A stretch of DNA of 37,509 bases from Saccoglossus kowalevskii (Eukaryota; Hemichordata; Enteropneusta; Harrimaniidae): positions 72,244-109,752 of the forward strand of contig NW_003108089.1 in assembly GCF_000003605.2 (NCBI RefSeq). The letters run 5' to 3'. The position numbers were made by a program, and so were the translations under genes. Position 1 is the stretch's first letter. Each line of letters opens with the position of its first letter. Below the pieces are notes generated by a model, which had not been told where the DNA came from, ran no database searches, and worked only from the letters and a program-made list of their open reading frames with translations. This document shows, in pieces, positions 21,455 through 33,846 of the stretch.

Positions 21455-24400
21455 ATGCCGATGTGTGTTTTCTCATTAAAGAAGAGCTTCCTCTTTTTCG
21501 CGTATCTTGTTGTAACCATGAAGTTTTTTCGTCAGTATCCGTCCGACGAAAAAAAAGAAGTCGTCGCATATCTGAACAAATTGCCTGGATTCGAGTGCGG
21601 TAGCAACTTCACCATCTATCAAATAACAGACGGTAGCAAACTGGTCAAGGCATTGCTGAAGTCTGACTCCAGGGAAACGAAACTTGTGAGTTGTGAAATT
21701 TTGAATGGCGTAGACGCGTCCGCAAAAATAAATTGGCTAAGTATCCTGGTAAAGACAGGTTTCATGAAAAGTTCAAACTTACAGTTTGTGAACACAACGA
21801 CTGAGATGCAAGAGTTGCTATCAGTGTGCCAGAAAGTCACATATTTGGAAGATTCTGAAGAAGAGGTCGCACAAACCTTGGTTTCAAATACTAGTATGTC
21901 TAACGAAGAACCCGGCATAGAACGCAAAGTAGAAGAGAAAGTGAGGTGAGTATTGTTTCGTTTAATTAATGTTCATCAATTTTATCCAAATGTTATTATT
22001 CAACAATATCACATATCACATTTTTGCCGGTAGTGATGTTGTTTAGTTTTATTTAATATGTACATTTATATCCGAATATCAGTACTCAGCCTATAGCTAT
22101 TACATTTACGTTATCAAGACTACTGCAGTGTAAAGTATATAAATAGTTTCATGAAAGTCTCGAAGTTACATTCCAACTTTGCAAATGGAAAATATCACTC
22201 TCAGAACAAGCTAAAAACATAAAATATGATATATTGAAAGTAGATACCTGCGCATTTTATTTAGAGTATACTGGAGGGCCTTATTTCAATGGACAAACAT
22301 ATCTACACACAGGTAACTGACCTTCAAAGATAAACAAAGCCGCCTAACTCAGTGAGTGTTTAAATCTACAGTTAATTTTTCATTTAATACTCATTTACAA
22401 TTTGAAAGTGTTTATGTTGGTACAGGGGATGGTACCTCTCAAATTTACAAAAAGGAAAGCAAATTTTTAAGCAATTAGTGATATTTCGTGAATAGGCTAT
22501 ATACCAAAAAAATTGACCAAAGTTTTAAAGCGAGAGGGTCGTCACTTGCACATGCGCAGGAATTGAGTCCCAAGCTATTGCCATCTGACGCATGCGCAGG
22601 TGACGACTCCCCCGCTTTAAGATGAACAGCAGAAAGCAGAATAAATATTTTCTTGCTAAGTGAGTTTATAATGATATGGTTGTTTTTCTTGTGTTATTGT
22701 GTGGTTCTATTTGTTCAATCATTTACAACTTATGAGTACAATAGAATACTGTGCACTTGCTTGTAACAGTGTTCAAACCTTTGAGTCTGAAACGAGAACT
22801 TCACAGTTGGGCTAAGAAGTTTTAAAATCATGCTGGCCTAGCTGCAAGCCTACAAGCCTTGGGTTTTTGCAATCTGATTAAAATCCGATGTAGTGTACGG
22901 CCTTTAATTATTTTGGCTATAAACTTATTTTAATTTTATTTGTTATTACTTTTGTTATTACTGCTGTTTTATTTTATTTTATTATTTTACTTTGATTTTT
23001 GTGTATGTAGGACAGAATTAAAAAAATCACAAAATCAAAATCAAAGTAAAATAATAAAATAAAATTAAAGTTTAATTAAGTTTATAGCCAAAATAATTCA
23101 AGCCCGTACACTACATCAGATTTTAATCAGATTGGAGTTTTTGATGACTGTAAAAATAATCAAATCTAAAACCATTCAATATGACAAACATTGATGGTGA
23201 TAAATTTTTCTGTGGGTCATGAAACCACACCTTACCTCAGTGTGCAGCATTCAAGCAGGGCCAACAGCTCGTAGGCCCTCTAAGCCATCAATCTCTTGAC
23301 ATTAATGGTATTAATGGTTTCAAATCACCTTCTTTCATACAATAACTTTAGAGTTTATCTTTGATCAGAACAACAAAATGAAAATTCATAAATTGCTCAA
23401 AAGTATGCATTTATTGTAACCAGATTTAAATGAATTTAGAAAAAAATCTTTTGTGGGAAAGTTAGTTTGCAATAGAATAACATTAATTTACATTGCAGAG
23501 TTAAGGAGTCCATTAATACGACACCTCAGGACAACTCACAAAACACAGCTAAGACTATACTTAATGGAATCTATCCAGGTACACTGTGGTGTGGAGTTGA
23601 TAATATAGCAGGTGATATTTACAGTAAACTAGGTAAGTATGCTATATAGCGCCACCACATGGCAACAAAGTATAACTCATTTGTTAAAGCGGGAGGGTCG
23701 TCACCTGTGCACGCGAGCGGGAATTGAGTTCCAAGTGATGATAACAACTCATGCTAATAACGCAAAGGCTCATGGGTTGATGCTTGTTTGTAAACAATGA
23801 CACGCTATGGCCATCTGACGCATGCGCAGGTGACGACTACCCCACTTTAAGTGTTTTATACTTACATACTGTTAGTCTAAAATCACTAAGAAGACTTTTA
23901 ACTGACAGTAACTAATTACTACTCAACCCACCATGGTGATTCTTTATTTAGGAACCAAGCCCAACCATTTGTTTCATTAGCACCTCATTTGCATAACCTT
24001 TTAACAACCAATTCCACCTGGGGACAATTTGAAATGTTACATAGTAAAGTCTAACTTACATTACCACAATTTGATATATAAAGTATCAACAGGTTATTTT
24101 CTGTTCAATGCGATATCTTGAGTAATGCATCAAAGACGCTGATCAAACATCTGCAGCAAAAATCAAATGATTTGATTTTGAAATTGAATTTCTCTCTCGA
24201 GTTTTTGATACTCTCTATACTGAACGGTGACAAAGTAAGTATAACTGAGCATAGTAAAATAAATGACAAATTGTCAGACAAATTACAGAGTTGTTTGGAA
24301 AGTTTTGATTGGTTCAGGGTAGTGATTCAATCTGATTAAAATAAGATCCTAGTTTGGGCTTTTTTTTCAAATTTGTGTTTAATTATTTATTTTTATTATA

Positions 24401-25243
24401 CATTTTTTTTTATTTTATTTTATTTTATTTTATTAATTTTTTGCTGGCAGTTTGTTAAGAATTTTGGTAATGTCGAAAGCCAACATATCATATCACAAGT
24501 ATGTAACAAAAAACATAAAAAACAAACAAAATAATTAAAAAAATAGTGAAAGTAAAATAAATATATAAAATAAAATACACATCGTACAATACATAAGATT
24601 TTAATGAGATTGGGTAATGATTGATAATCCTATACCAGGTGTTAGGGTCAAGGTCAGGCGATATGAGCTAAGGATTACCAATGTTTCAAGCCATTGCAGA
24701 TGAGCCCAAATTCCTCTCAGTATCAAGACCAGTTATTATTTCTGAACTTGGATTGCAATATCACCATGGAAATTTAAGATACAAACACAACAGGTTTCGA
24801 TTTCCATGGACCTATAATTGCAATGTGCATGTAGGAAAGAGTAGTATGCAAATAAACTTTTTAAATATGGTCGTATCACATGGTTATAACTGACCAATCA
24901 TGGCTGGTTCTATCTTCCAGGAACAGAATGGGAAGCAGATGAATGTTGCAGAGCACATGATCACTGTCGTCCAAGTATAAAACCATTTGAATATCGCTAC
25001 TACATGACAAACCCATTGCTATGGAGAATGTCCCACTGTTCCTGTGACAGGAAATTTTATAACTGTCTGAAACGATCGAATACAGCAACCGCAAATGAAG
25101 TAGGGAGACTCTTCTTTAATGGACTAAAAATGAAATGTTTTGATTTTGATTTCAAAGAAACTTGTATACTATCAGTTTTTGGTATCTGTTTAGATCATGA
25201 GTACATGTGCTCTGCATTTGTAAAAACAATAAAGCCATATTAA
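21455..25243 (+). CDS. Secreted group III phospholipase A2-like protein
   Basis: Three exons (21455-21945, 23499-23632, 24921-25243) join with matching phases to 948 nt, 315 aa. The stop is TAA 25241-25243. The N-terminus (residues 1-25) is hydrophobic and signal-like. About 160 residues of N-terminal region precede the catalytic domain. That domain shows the group III calcium-loop phrase PGTLWCG (190-196), the active-site block DECCRAHDHC (215-224, His221-Asp222) and CSCDRKFYNC (248-257, Asp251), with the usual cysteines. The enzyme hydrolyses the sn-2 ester of phospholipids with calcium. The family includes bee-venom and vertebrate PLA2G3 types, and nothing here shows a venom role. Oddly, the second glycine of the usual CGxG loop is replaced by Asp198. 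The introns carry TTAA and other MITEs. Confidence 0.9.
22525..22620 (+). mobile_element. TTAA-flanked MITE, family B, internally deleted copy
   Basis: It runs from TTAA at 22525-22528 to TTAA at 22617-22620, 96 bp. It keeps both ends and 'tctgacgcatgcgcaggtga' but lacks about 70 bp of the middle present in the copy at 23684. It lies in PLA2 intron 1. Confidence 0.8.
22870..23134 (+). mobile_element. Long-palindrome MITE (CAATCTGATTAAAAT), copy 1
   Basis: The two arms, each roughly 120 bp, pair almost throughout. The left end is caatctgattaaaatccgat and the right end is atcagattttaatcagattg. Flanks gggtttttg and gagtttttg look like a 9-bp target-site duplication. It lies in PLA2 intron 1. 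Confidence 0.85.
23684..23850 (+). mobile_element. TTAA-flanked MITE, family B, longest copy
   Basis: 167 bp between TTAA at 23684-23687 and TTAA at 23847-23850. The ends ttaaagcgggagggtcgtca and tgacgactaccccactttaa are inverted. It lies in PLA2 intron 2, 51 bp after the exon 2 donor. Confidence 0.85.
24328..24614 (+). mobile_element. Long-palindrome MITE (CAATCTGATTAAAAT), copy 2
   Basis: It has the same termini as 22870-23134 (caatctgattaaaata and gattttaatgagattg). The flanks ggtagtgatt and ggtaatgatt suggest a 10-bp target duplication with one mismatch. The interior is AT-rich. It lies in PLA2 intron 2. Confidence 0.8.
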
Positions 25244-25268
25244 AACTTGTCAATAATTTCTGTGTCTA

Positions 25269-25278
25269 AATAAATAAA
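25269..25278 (+). terminator. Poly(A) signals of the PLA2 gene
   Basis: Two overlapping AATAAA hexamers (25269-25274 and 25273-25278) lie 26 bp after the stop codon. Confidence 0.7.
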
Positions 25279-25576
25279 ACATAGCAAAACTATCCAAGCC
25301 TTGCTACATGGAAGTCTGATTTGTGAGGTGAGCTGTTTTACATGTACAATACATCATCCTGTAAAACATATATCTTGGCCAATGCATTTCATAAAACAAT
25401 CATGGACAACAAACAGTTGTTTTAGCCAGGCTGGAAAATACTGTATAATGTTTTTCATATCCAATAACCAAGTAGTTTAGTCACTTTGCAAACAGGAATT
25501 ACCTTCACTAACACAAGGCATACCACTACATGGTAACCACTGTACCTTGCATATTTTTCCATTACAGAAAACAATT

Positions 25577-26410
25577 NNNNNNNNNNNNNNNNNNNNNNNN
25601 NNNNNNNNNNNNNNNNNNNNNNNNNNNNNNNNNNNNNNNNNNNNNNNNNNNNNNNNNNNNNNNNNNNNNNNNNNNNNNNNNNNNNNNNNNNNNNNNNNNN
25701 NNNNNNNNNNNNNNNNNNNNNNNNNNNNNNNNNNNNNNNNNNNNNNNNNNNNNNNNNNNNNNNNNNNNNNNNNNNNNNNNNNNNNNNNNNNNNNNNNNNN
25801 NNNNNNNNNNNNNNNNNNNNNNNNNNNNNNNNNNNNNNNNNNNNNNNNNNNNNNNNNNNNNNNNNNNNNNNNNNNNNNNNNNNNNNNNNNNNNNNNNNNN
25901 NNNNNNNNNNNNNNNNNNNNNNNNNNNNNNNNNNNNNNNNNNNNNNNNNNNNNNNNNNNNNNNNNNNNNNNNNNNNNNNNNNNNNNNNNNNNNNNNNNNN
26001 NNNNNNNNNNNNNNNNNNNNNNNNNNNNNNNNNNNNNNNNNNNNNNNNNNNNNNNNNNNNNNNNNNNNNNNNNNNNNNNNNNNNNNNNNNNNNNNNNNNN
26101 NNNNNNNNNNNNNNNNNNNNNNNNNNNNNNNNNNNNNNNNNNNNNNNNNNNNNNNNNNNNNNNNNNNNNNNNNNNNNNNNNNNNNNNNNNNNNNNNNNNN
26201 NNNNNNNNNNNNNNNNNNNNNNNNNNNNNNNNNNNNNNNNNNNNNNNNNNNNNNNNNNNNNNNNNNNNNNNNNNNNNNNNNNNNNNNNNNNNNNNNNNNN
26301 NNNNNNNNNNNNNNNNNNNNNNNNNNNNNNNNNNNNNNNNNNNNNNNNNNNNNNNNNNNNNNNNNNNNNNNNNNNNNNNNNNNNNNNNNNNNNNNNNNNN
26401 NNNNNNNNNN
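25577..26410. other. Assembly gap, 834 N
   Basis: A run of N. Any ORF crossing it is an artefact. The sequence just right of the gap ('acatctgccgcaaaaatcga') resembles 24145-24170 ('acatctgcagcaaaaatcaa'), so a repeat probably caused the gap. Confidence 0.99.
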
Positions 26411-26966
26411 TATTGCATGAAAAACAAGGACCGAACATCTGCCGCAAAAATCGAACGATTTTATTGTGAGACGAAAAGCTGATCTTTGACAGGAGAATAT
26501 TGCGTTTAGATACCCTTATTTCATCAAAATTGACCATCTTCAAATGTGTACAGCACATTATTATGCGTGGAAATATCTACCTTTGTTTGTCCTGTTTTGA
26601 CATTAGATTTCACACATAACGCAGGATCTCGCAGTGATCGGATAATTATCTAATGTGACTTGTGTTAAATATGGTTTTATTTTTATAATCTACTTCAATT
26701 TTCAGACAGACATAATTTAGGTTTGTTAGACACAAATAAATAGAAATCAAACAGGACTACTTTGCAGGAGCAGAAGGATATTGATACTATACTAGTGATA
26801 GGGTTAAATCTACACTATGCACAGTATAGTATACTTATATAGTATAGTATAGCCCACAAATTGTGTTTTGTGGAAGTCTTTTCGTGTGATAATTTTATCT
26901 AAAAACATCTCATTGATGCATAGAAACATTGTAAGGATGTACTTGAATGACTAGATAAAACTAAGA
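26411..26966. other. 3' flank between the gap and the neuferricin stop
   Basis: AT-rich, no coding signal. A short palindromic tract of 'tatagtatac'-type sequence lies at 26820-26850. The neuferricin 3' UTR must lie here on the minus strand, but I could not fix a poly(A) site. Confidence 0.4.
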
Positions 26967-29900
26967 TCATAGAAGCAATGCACATGATACAGAGGTTGGT
27001 TCGCAATCTTCATATTCTCGGATATTGGGGTTATCTAAATCTCCTCTGTTTGCATGGTCTTTAGCATCTGGTTGGTCTGATGGTGGACCTGTTGTTCTTA
27101 TACAAGCACAGCGGGATTGGGTGGAGCCAGGTTTAAAGAACTTTCTCGGAACACCAACCCAATCTCTTGCAATGCCACCACTGTAGATAAAAAGAAAACG
27201 TAATTTGTCAAATAACTTTAAAGCAAGGATTTTATACACTCAAGTATGACAAAGCAAATGTCATCGTCTGATTCATAAGGTTTTGCTGACGACCTTCCAT
27301 GGCTGCGAACCAGTGCATGATTGAGTTAGAAAAAGTTGTATTTGACTTCAGTTAAATTGAATGATTTGATTGGGCATGCCAAGGAGCTGATTCCATCAAT
27401 CAGTGTTCTTGTAACAAAAACTCAAATCAATTTTAAATTTAAACCAATAGACTTTGACTAATATCACATCATAGCTTAAATTACAAAAACAAGCGATATT
27501 TAATTTCCCATGCGTCACAACGCTTGTCTTCATGGAAATGCACCAGAGCACGCACCACTGTGATTTTGTCAACAGTGAATATAGGTTTATAGTAGGAATT
27601 CAGCTAAGATATAATGGTGAGGCAATGGCCAAATAAATAAGCCTTGGCTGATCAAGATGAGCAAATGCATAATTTCAGAAGTTTAACTTCAACTGCAAAG
27701 TGCTTGAAACGAATTATTGTCTTGTTTTCAGTCATAGCTCCTTTCTTTTGCAGACAAGACATACCAAAGATGTGACGTCATCATTTACATTATAACAAAA
27801 AACAATATTACAATAATGACAGACGATTTTAACAGTCTAGAAACTACTCTCTTTGCTAAATCTTATGTGAGTAATCAATGACCCATATGATAATGGTATG
27901 ATTCATACAGCTGAACGAATAGTTGATTTGCTGACTGTTTTGCAATGTACATTTACAAAACATTATGGTGCCTGGCAACTGAAATTTTCACGGTACACAA
28001 GTTGATTTTAAGATGACAATGACTGACGAATCAGATTGCTCCCTTATTTATAGCACCATACTTGGGTACTTTCTTTTGTAACACTGGACTGGAAGTTCTG
28101 CAGTGTGTGACAAAAATAGAACTGAACTAACTTCCATAACTGAACACAAAATGCACAGCACAGAGCAAAACATTTTTTTGTGTACTCAACGATCACGGGA
28201 AATCAGTCTGAACAGCTCCACTCTTTTGACTATTAAAGTTGACAGTGAAGCTCATAAACAAACTGGATATTGAAAATATATTCAATTTGAAAACAATTAC
28301 TTATATATTAAATCTGAAAATAATCAGTTATTATGACCACAAGACAAAAACAACACCCTTCACTTACTTTATGGTGATTTACAGAAATATCAAATGCAGA
28401 TACATTTCTACTAGTGAACTGATGCTTATACATGTACACTACCTTTTAGTTGAACACCATACTTTCCCTCCCTCATTCTGTCTCCATTCAGAATTGCAGG
28501 TGGGAAATTTCTCCTTTTCCGCTTTATCAACTTCTTTCAGTTTAATCCCTTCTGCTATCATATCTTCCACTTTGGCATGTTCAGGAGTTGGATTTCCATT
28601 CTCATCATAGTATCGACCGTTCAGTTTACCTGTCAAAAACAAAGCATACCTGTCATTTCTGTCAAAACCACTGCAAAGATAATTTTTTACAATAAATAGA
28701 AAAATAATAATATTTCCTTAGTAACATCTGAAAAACGGGAGGTACTAGTAAGCTACAAATACCAAAATAAGGCCTCTTGTTCCTGGGAAAATTGAAGAAC
28801 AATCTATGTTTAACCTTTAAAAAATACATGCATTTTTTAATACAGGTTCGACATAAGCAAAATCTCTTATTCTACCGTATGTTGTACAAACAAAAAAATT
28901 ATCCATACATTAACATTGCATTATACCATTATGCACACTGCCAGTATTCGTTATTGCAACACTATCACGCCAAAAAATCAATCAATTAATCAATCGCTAA
29001 TCTAAGACCTTATTATACATTTAGCCTGACAAGATTGTGTGGTTGCACCCTCCGTGGTGCTCCAAACCCAACACATGACTGAGAGTAGTTTTTCCCTAAT
29101 CCTGACGATTTTTTGTCTGTACCAATCAAATTGCAGGAACGTCAGGTAGTGACAGCCATCAAAGAGTAACCATTCACGGCAGAGTTCATTTGTTTGTTGA
29201 CATAATGTGTGATAAGGTGCGGGCAAATTTCAGCCCAATGTTTATCATCTTGTAGAAAACAGTCTGTGATTTTTACAGACACTGCAAACACGACTTTGAT
29301 TGATGGTGTTACCATAACCACCAAAATGAATATTCATCGAACTCATTGCAAGAAGACGTGAACTTTGTGAATTCGCTGTATTGATCTTTCCGACGAGACA
29401 TACACTATTCTGTCAGGCATTAGTAGTGTTTGATGCCGTTCGGTCTGGCGAGGGCATCACTCACACCTACATGTCAGACTACTATACATCTAGCACCGAA
29501 AATTTGTTGTTCCGTAAAAAACATATCATCACTTTTTCAGGATATTGACGTCTTGACACATTCTAGGATATTGACGTCTTGACACATTCTAGGATATTGA
29601 CGTCTTGACACATTCTAGGATATTGACGTCAGATTCAAACACTTTCCTTTGTTTACATTTGATGCAGAAGTGCACAAATGAAGTAGAAGCCTGTCAGTGC
29701 AAAACGTTTTTCGGGCTGTAATTTTTCATTAAATTCTTACTACAAGAAGGAAAAATATGTATACCGGTAATTATAAGGTTATGCCAACAATACCACAAAG
29801 CATGCACACTGCATGTCACATCGACCTTCGTTACGCGTCAGTTGCAGTATTTTCATACTAACCTCATAGCAATATGAGTAATGCATTGGCATTAAAAATA

Positions 29901-32900
29901 AAATCTTAAATACATACCTACAAACGTATACGTGTTTTCATAAAATTCAACCCACTTTTTCACTTCCATTGCTTGCTGTGGTGTGAAACCAGTCAGGTCA
30001 TCAATCAAACCCTTTTCATTGAATTCACCAGTCACATAGGCCCTAGAAGCATCTTTTCCTATGAAAAAATAAGCATTAATATTAATATTACTCATGTGTA
30101 AACTGAAACAGCTATGAATCACTATATACATTTAGCCTGCATTCCTGTTTTTCCTGAAATATTGCACACTCTTTCACAGGCGAGACACAAAGACAGCAAC
30201 CTAAGAAATGGGGAGTTTGTGATATTTCAAGATATTATAATTATTTTTGGGGGTTTGGTGTAATAAAATGATTTATTTTCACAATAAAAGAACTGTTATG
30301 CAAGCTGGCATTGCAATTACATTCTCATATACCCACTGCAATGCCAAGACAGACAGACTGACTGACTGACTGTAGAACCATTTATGCATCATTTTCAGAT
30401 ACATGTATATATGTATTAAGCCAATTTTGTTATATGGATCAACAACTCGTACAGTTTTGAACCATATTTGCTCCTTTGTAATCTGAAACTTAAATAAAAT
30501 CATAATGACTTGATTCAGAATAAGTACTCATGAATTAGAAATAGAGAATGATAGACACACCCAACTCAACACACCTCTAGAAGACAGAATCTGTAAGCAA
30601 TATTCACAGATCAAAATTGAAAATAAAGAATATCTCTTCATGGAAGTTTTTAGAAAGACAAAAGTTATTGAATAATGTCTACATTCCAAAAGAATTAAAA
30701 TGTGATGTTCAGATATTTAAATATATTATGAGTTCAAGAGAAGACATAATAATAAGATAAACTGGTGAATACTTTGAAATCAGAAATAACAATAACTGAC
30801 ATTTTACTTCAGTTTTATATGTATTGTACTTTATTACTAACATTTCATTGCTGTCAACCAATGGAAACTATTTCTAAGGATGCAATAGATTCATTATTAT
30901 TAATTATAATTATTATATTGTATACAGGCTTTCTTTATTACAATAACCTACTAACTGTGAGCAGGAAACAGACTGATTAAATAACGAGATTATCCCAAAA
31001 ACTTTATCATGAAAAATAAATTTGTGTCTCGATGAAACTTGGCTTAGACATTTTATCTATGGCACATATTTGCATTGAAAATTAAAAATTTTAAAATCGA
31101 CTTTTAAATATGTGTTTATTTCAAACAATTACTTTGCATTGCAGATCTTTTCTTTTTTTCAGAATTCTTCGGAAGCAGTATTGCAATAGTGCTTGCAAAA
31201 CTGTTGTATGCTGCAATGTCAACATTTGATTTTTTCTTTTGACGAGAAAACAAGAGAAGAAATACAGGATGAAAAATAAGAGGTTGTTTCTTCATTGCTG
31301 TATTGACTTGTGCCTTTCAGAAATTATAATCCATTCGTGCAATGGGATATTAGTATAATGAATACAGGGACACTAAATGGCTGAATACATATAAAGATAT
31401 GTATGCTAGTCACATGGACAAATATTTACTTTGTATATGTACATCAGAAATGCTGGTAGATGAGAATTATGTTTTATAATTATATACATGGTGTTAAATT
31501 GGATGAAATTTGTATAAATGGATTGTTTTTTGCTGATGATGTGGTGCTTATTGCACCAAATGAGGTCCAACTAAAATCCATGTTAAATGTCACAAACCAT
31601 TTCTGCAGGCTATGGAAGATGACAATTAATGAGGAAAAGTCAAATGTGTTGATCATTAACAAGAAAGTTAACAAAAACAAAGACTGGCAGATTGGGAACT
31701 CAAAGATAAAAGAAGCTTCTGAGTATAAATATTTGGGTTATTGGATTACACATAACTTGTGAGATCATACACAATGTACAAAAACGTCTGAAATACTGTG
31801 GAATACTTTATTTTCGCTGGAATTAATTTTTGCTGAAAAGGCTTTTTGGGCATTCTTTATGGAATTTATTTTCACTGATTTTTGATGAGTTGAATGTGAA
31901 ATATAGGAAATAAAGTATATTCGCTGGATTTTATTTTCACGGAATCATCCCTTCAGCGAAAATAGCGAAAATAAATTCCAAGCGAAAATAAAGTTTTCTA
32001 CAGTATTTAACAAGTTATTCCCCATTATGAAATCAATTCTTGGTAACCATGGCAATGTAAATAGAGTAGATTATGGTATGTCCCTGTGGAACCACATTAT
32101 TAGACCTGCCTTAGAGTATGCCTGTGAGTTACTAATATTTAGTTCATAAGATATGGAAAATTAGAAAGAATGCAACGTACAGTGGGAAAGTTTATTTTAG
32201 GAGCATGTCGATACACAGCAAACGAAGCCGTTCTAGGGGACCTGGGGTGGATAACTATGAAAAGTAGAGTCAGTTTATTAAAACTGAATTATTACAAGAG
32301 GTTGCGTTTAATGGAATCAACAAGATGGTCAAAAGTTATTTTTAATAAACTAACTGCAGTTAAAGAGAATAATCTGATTAAGACCTGGCCATGGCTAAAT
32401 AACATTGAAGATATAGAAAGAAATATAAAGATAAACAAAAGTCAATTCACTAACCTGTCTGAAAGAAATTTTAAAAATTTGATTGTAAAAAGTGACGAGA
32501 TTCAATGAAAACAAAAAATGGCAGAGAAATCAAGTCTCATTCATTATAGAAAATTTAAAACAAATTATTGTGAGAAATATTTAAATTCTTTATCTAACTT
32601 CAAGGGCACCCAATTAAAATTCAAGGCAAGATCCTGCACTCTTGGCTTGGCATATGAGAAAACTTGGATAATAATGATTGTATCTGTCCATGTTGCAAAA
32701 AGGAACCTGAAACACTAGAGCATTTCATATTACATTGTGAATGTTTCTCAGCACAGAGAAAAACCCTAATGGAAGGGATTGAAATGCTCCTATGTAACAA
32801 AAATGAAATAAATTTACATAAAGACTTCATAGCAAACAAAGAAGTGCTATGTTTAATCCTGGGTGACAGTACAAGGCAGTATAATTCAGTCCTGTGTGAT

Positions 32901-33846
32901 GAAATTGATACTTTTACAAACAATTTCTTAGTTGATGCCATGGAGAGTAGAAAGAAGTATACAGATAATATTTAATATTTTTCCAGTGTACTTCTTATAT
33001 TTTAGTTTGCAAATTTTTTTTGCTACTTTTAGATGTTTTTGTTGTTGTTATATTTTGTTATCTTAGTTCATGTGACTTTAATAGTTTCTTTTTTTTTGTC
33101 TATCAAAAGTTTTTTCATTAGTCTTTGAGAGAAATGTATTTTTATTTGGTGCAGCTCCTAATTTACATAAGTGAGCCCCTGTTACAAAAGGGAAGCAATA
33201 AATAAATAAATAAATACATGTAGGTGAAATATGTAGTGAGATCTGTATTTTGTTTATTGAAGATATCCACAAAAAGATGTGATAATCTAGATAATTATCA
33301 ACACTGTGCAATATGCTCTACATATTGTTTAAAGTCGTTGGAATAATGACAATAAACTTGAACCTTCGGATTAAAAAAAGTCACCACCATTAATTAATGT
33401 TAGTATGTTTTCGAATATATCTTTGGATTATCTTTTAGTGAAATATCACACATACAGCGAGACACACCAAAAAATAACTTTCCGAAGCTATAGTAGATTA
33501 ATTAATGTTCCGAAAATTAATTAAAGACAGAAATACCTGAAAAAAATTCATAACCACCTCCTGGTCCATAGTGTTTGGCACCTTTAGATACGTCATATAT
33601 TTTCCCATATACTGCTAGATATAAACCATCGCCGTCAGGTGAACCATCGTAGCGTTTCAACTCGTCATATGTCATTATCTTTACAGTGTCTACTCCATTA
33701 ATCGCGAAACCGAAAGTCTTTTTTAGAATGTCCCTGGCGGTTACCAAGCATGTTTCGTAAGCCGCGGGGTTTTTCGAAAAGTATACACCGCCGATAATAG
33801 CAGCTGTGGCGATCAATAGGGAAAATACCAAGATCTTGTGAGCCAT
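26967..33846 (-). CDS. CYB5D2: Neuferricin (cytochrome b5 domain-containing 2)
   Basis: Four exons (33537-33846, 29918-30058, 28443-28629, 26967-27180) join in phase to 852 nt, 283 aa; human neuferricin has 264. A hydrophobic signal anchor lies at residues 5-22. The cytochrome b5-like MAPR domain follows: [39 protein letters not shown], then [11 protein letters not shown] on exon 2. Tyr93 and Tyr99 correspond to the tyrosines that bind haem in the MAPR family, which lacks the usual histidines. The C-terminal half carries the neuferricin-specific cysteine region: [38 protein letters not shown] and NRGDLDNPN. The family is secreted or membrane-linked and reported to bind haem and promote neuron survival. 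LINE remnants fill intron 1. The start codon lies about 500 bp from MED15, head-to-head. Confidence 0.95.
27240..28442. other. Neuferricin intron 3
   Basis: No exon, RNA gene or clear repeat was found. Confidence 0.5.
28630..29430. other. Neuferricin intron 2, first part
   Basis: AT-rich, without any coding signal that fits the flanking phases. Confidence 0.5.
29431..29482 (-). repeat. 51-bp conserved interspersed repeat, copy 3
   Basis: Read on the minus strand it starts gtagtctgacatgtaggtgt and ends gaacggcatca, matching copies at 4872 and 11746. It lies in neuferricin intron 2. Confidence 0.75.
29539..29631 (+). repeat. 26-bp tandem repeat with TGACGTC, 3.6 copies
   Basis: The unit is aggatattgacgtcttgaca followed by cattct. 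Three complete identical units and a partial fourth, ending gacgtc, are present. Each unit holds a TGACGTC core like a CRE/ATF half-palindrome. It lies in neuferricin intron 2. Confidence 0.95.
30577..30770 (+). pseudogene. LINE C-terminal fragment, decayed
   Basis: The plus frame from 30577 reads [19 protein letters not shown] then [13 protein letters not shown]. This is the pattern of the CCHC-like end of non-LTR retrotransposon ORF2 with two cysteines lost, then a frameshift and a further fragment (FKYIMSSRE). It lies in neuferricin intron 1 near exon 2. Confidence 0.55.
31460..33215 (+). mobile_element. Degenerate non-LTR retrotransposon (LINE), 5'-truncated
   Basis: The plus-strand pieces are a reverse transcriptase end with the catalytic box FFADDVVL and a following LGYWITHN block (31460-31762), thumb-like segments with [16 protein letters not shown] (about 32090-32150), [20 protein letters not shown] (32170-32508), and a zinc-knuckle [18 protein letters not shown] (in 32664-32975). 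Frameshifts and stops separate them. The 3' end is an (AATAAAT)n tail at 33198-33215, a normal LINE terminus. A 218-bp MITE is inserted after the RT block. The whole sits in neuferricin intron 1, opposite to the gene. It is not functional. Confidence 0.9.
31791..32008 (+). mobile_element. AATACTGTA palindromic MITE, copy 3, inside the LINE
   Basis: It starts aaatactgtggaatacttta and ends aagttttctacagtattt, an inverted repeat of about 30 bp. The interior matches the copy at 5061 over 'tttttgatgagttga' and the copy at 15760. It interrupts LINE coding sequence and so is younger than the LINE. Confidence 0.9.

Noticed and set aside
25455..26558. ORFs of about 300-367 codons on both strands
   Set aside because: They consist almost wholly of the N gap.
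32621..32941. 106-codon minus ORF
   Set aside because: It is the shadow of the LINE zinc-knuckle region on the plus strand.
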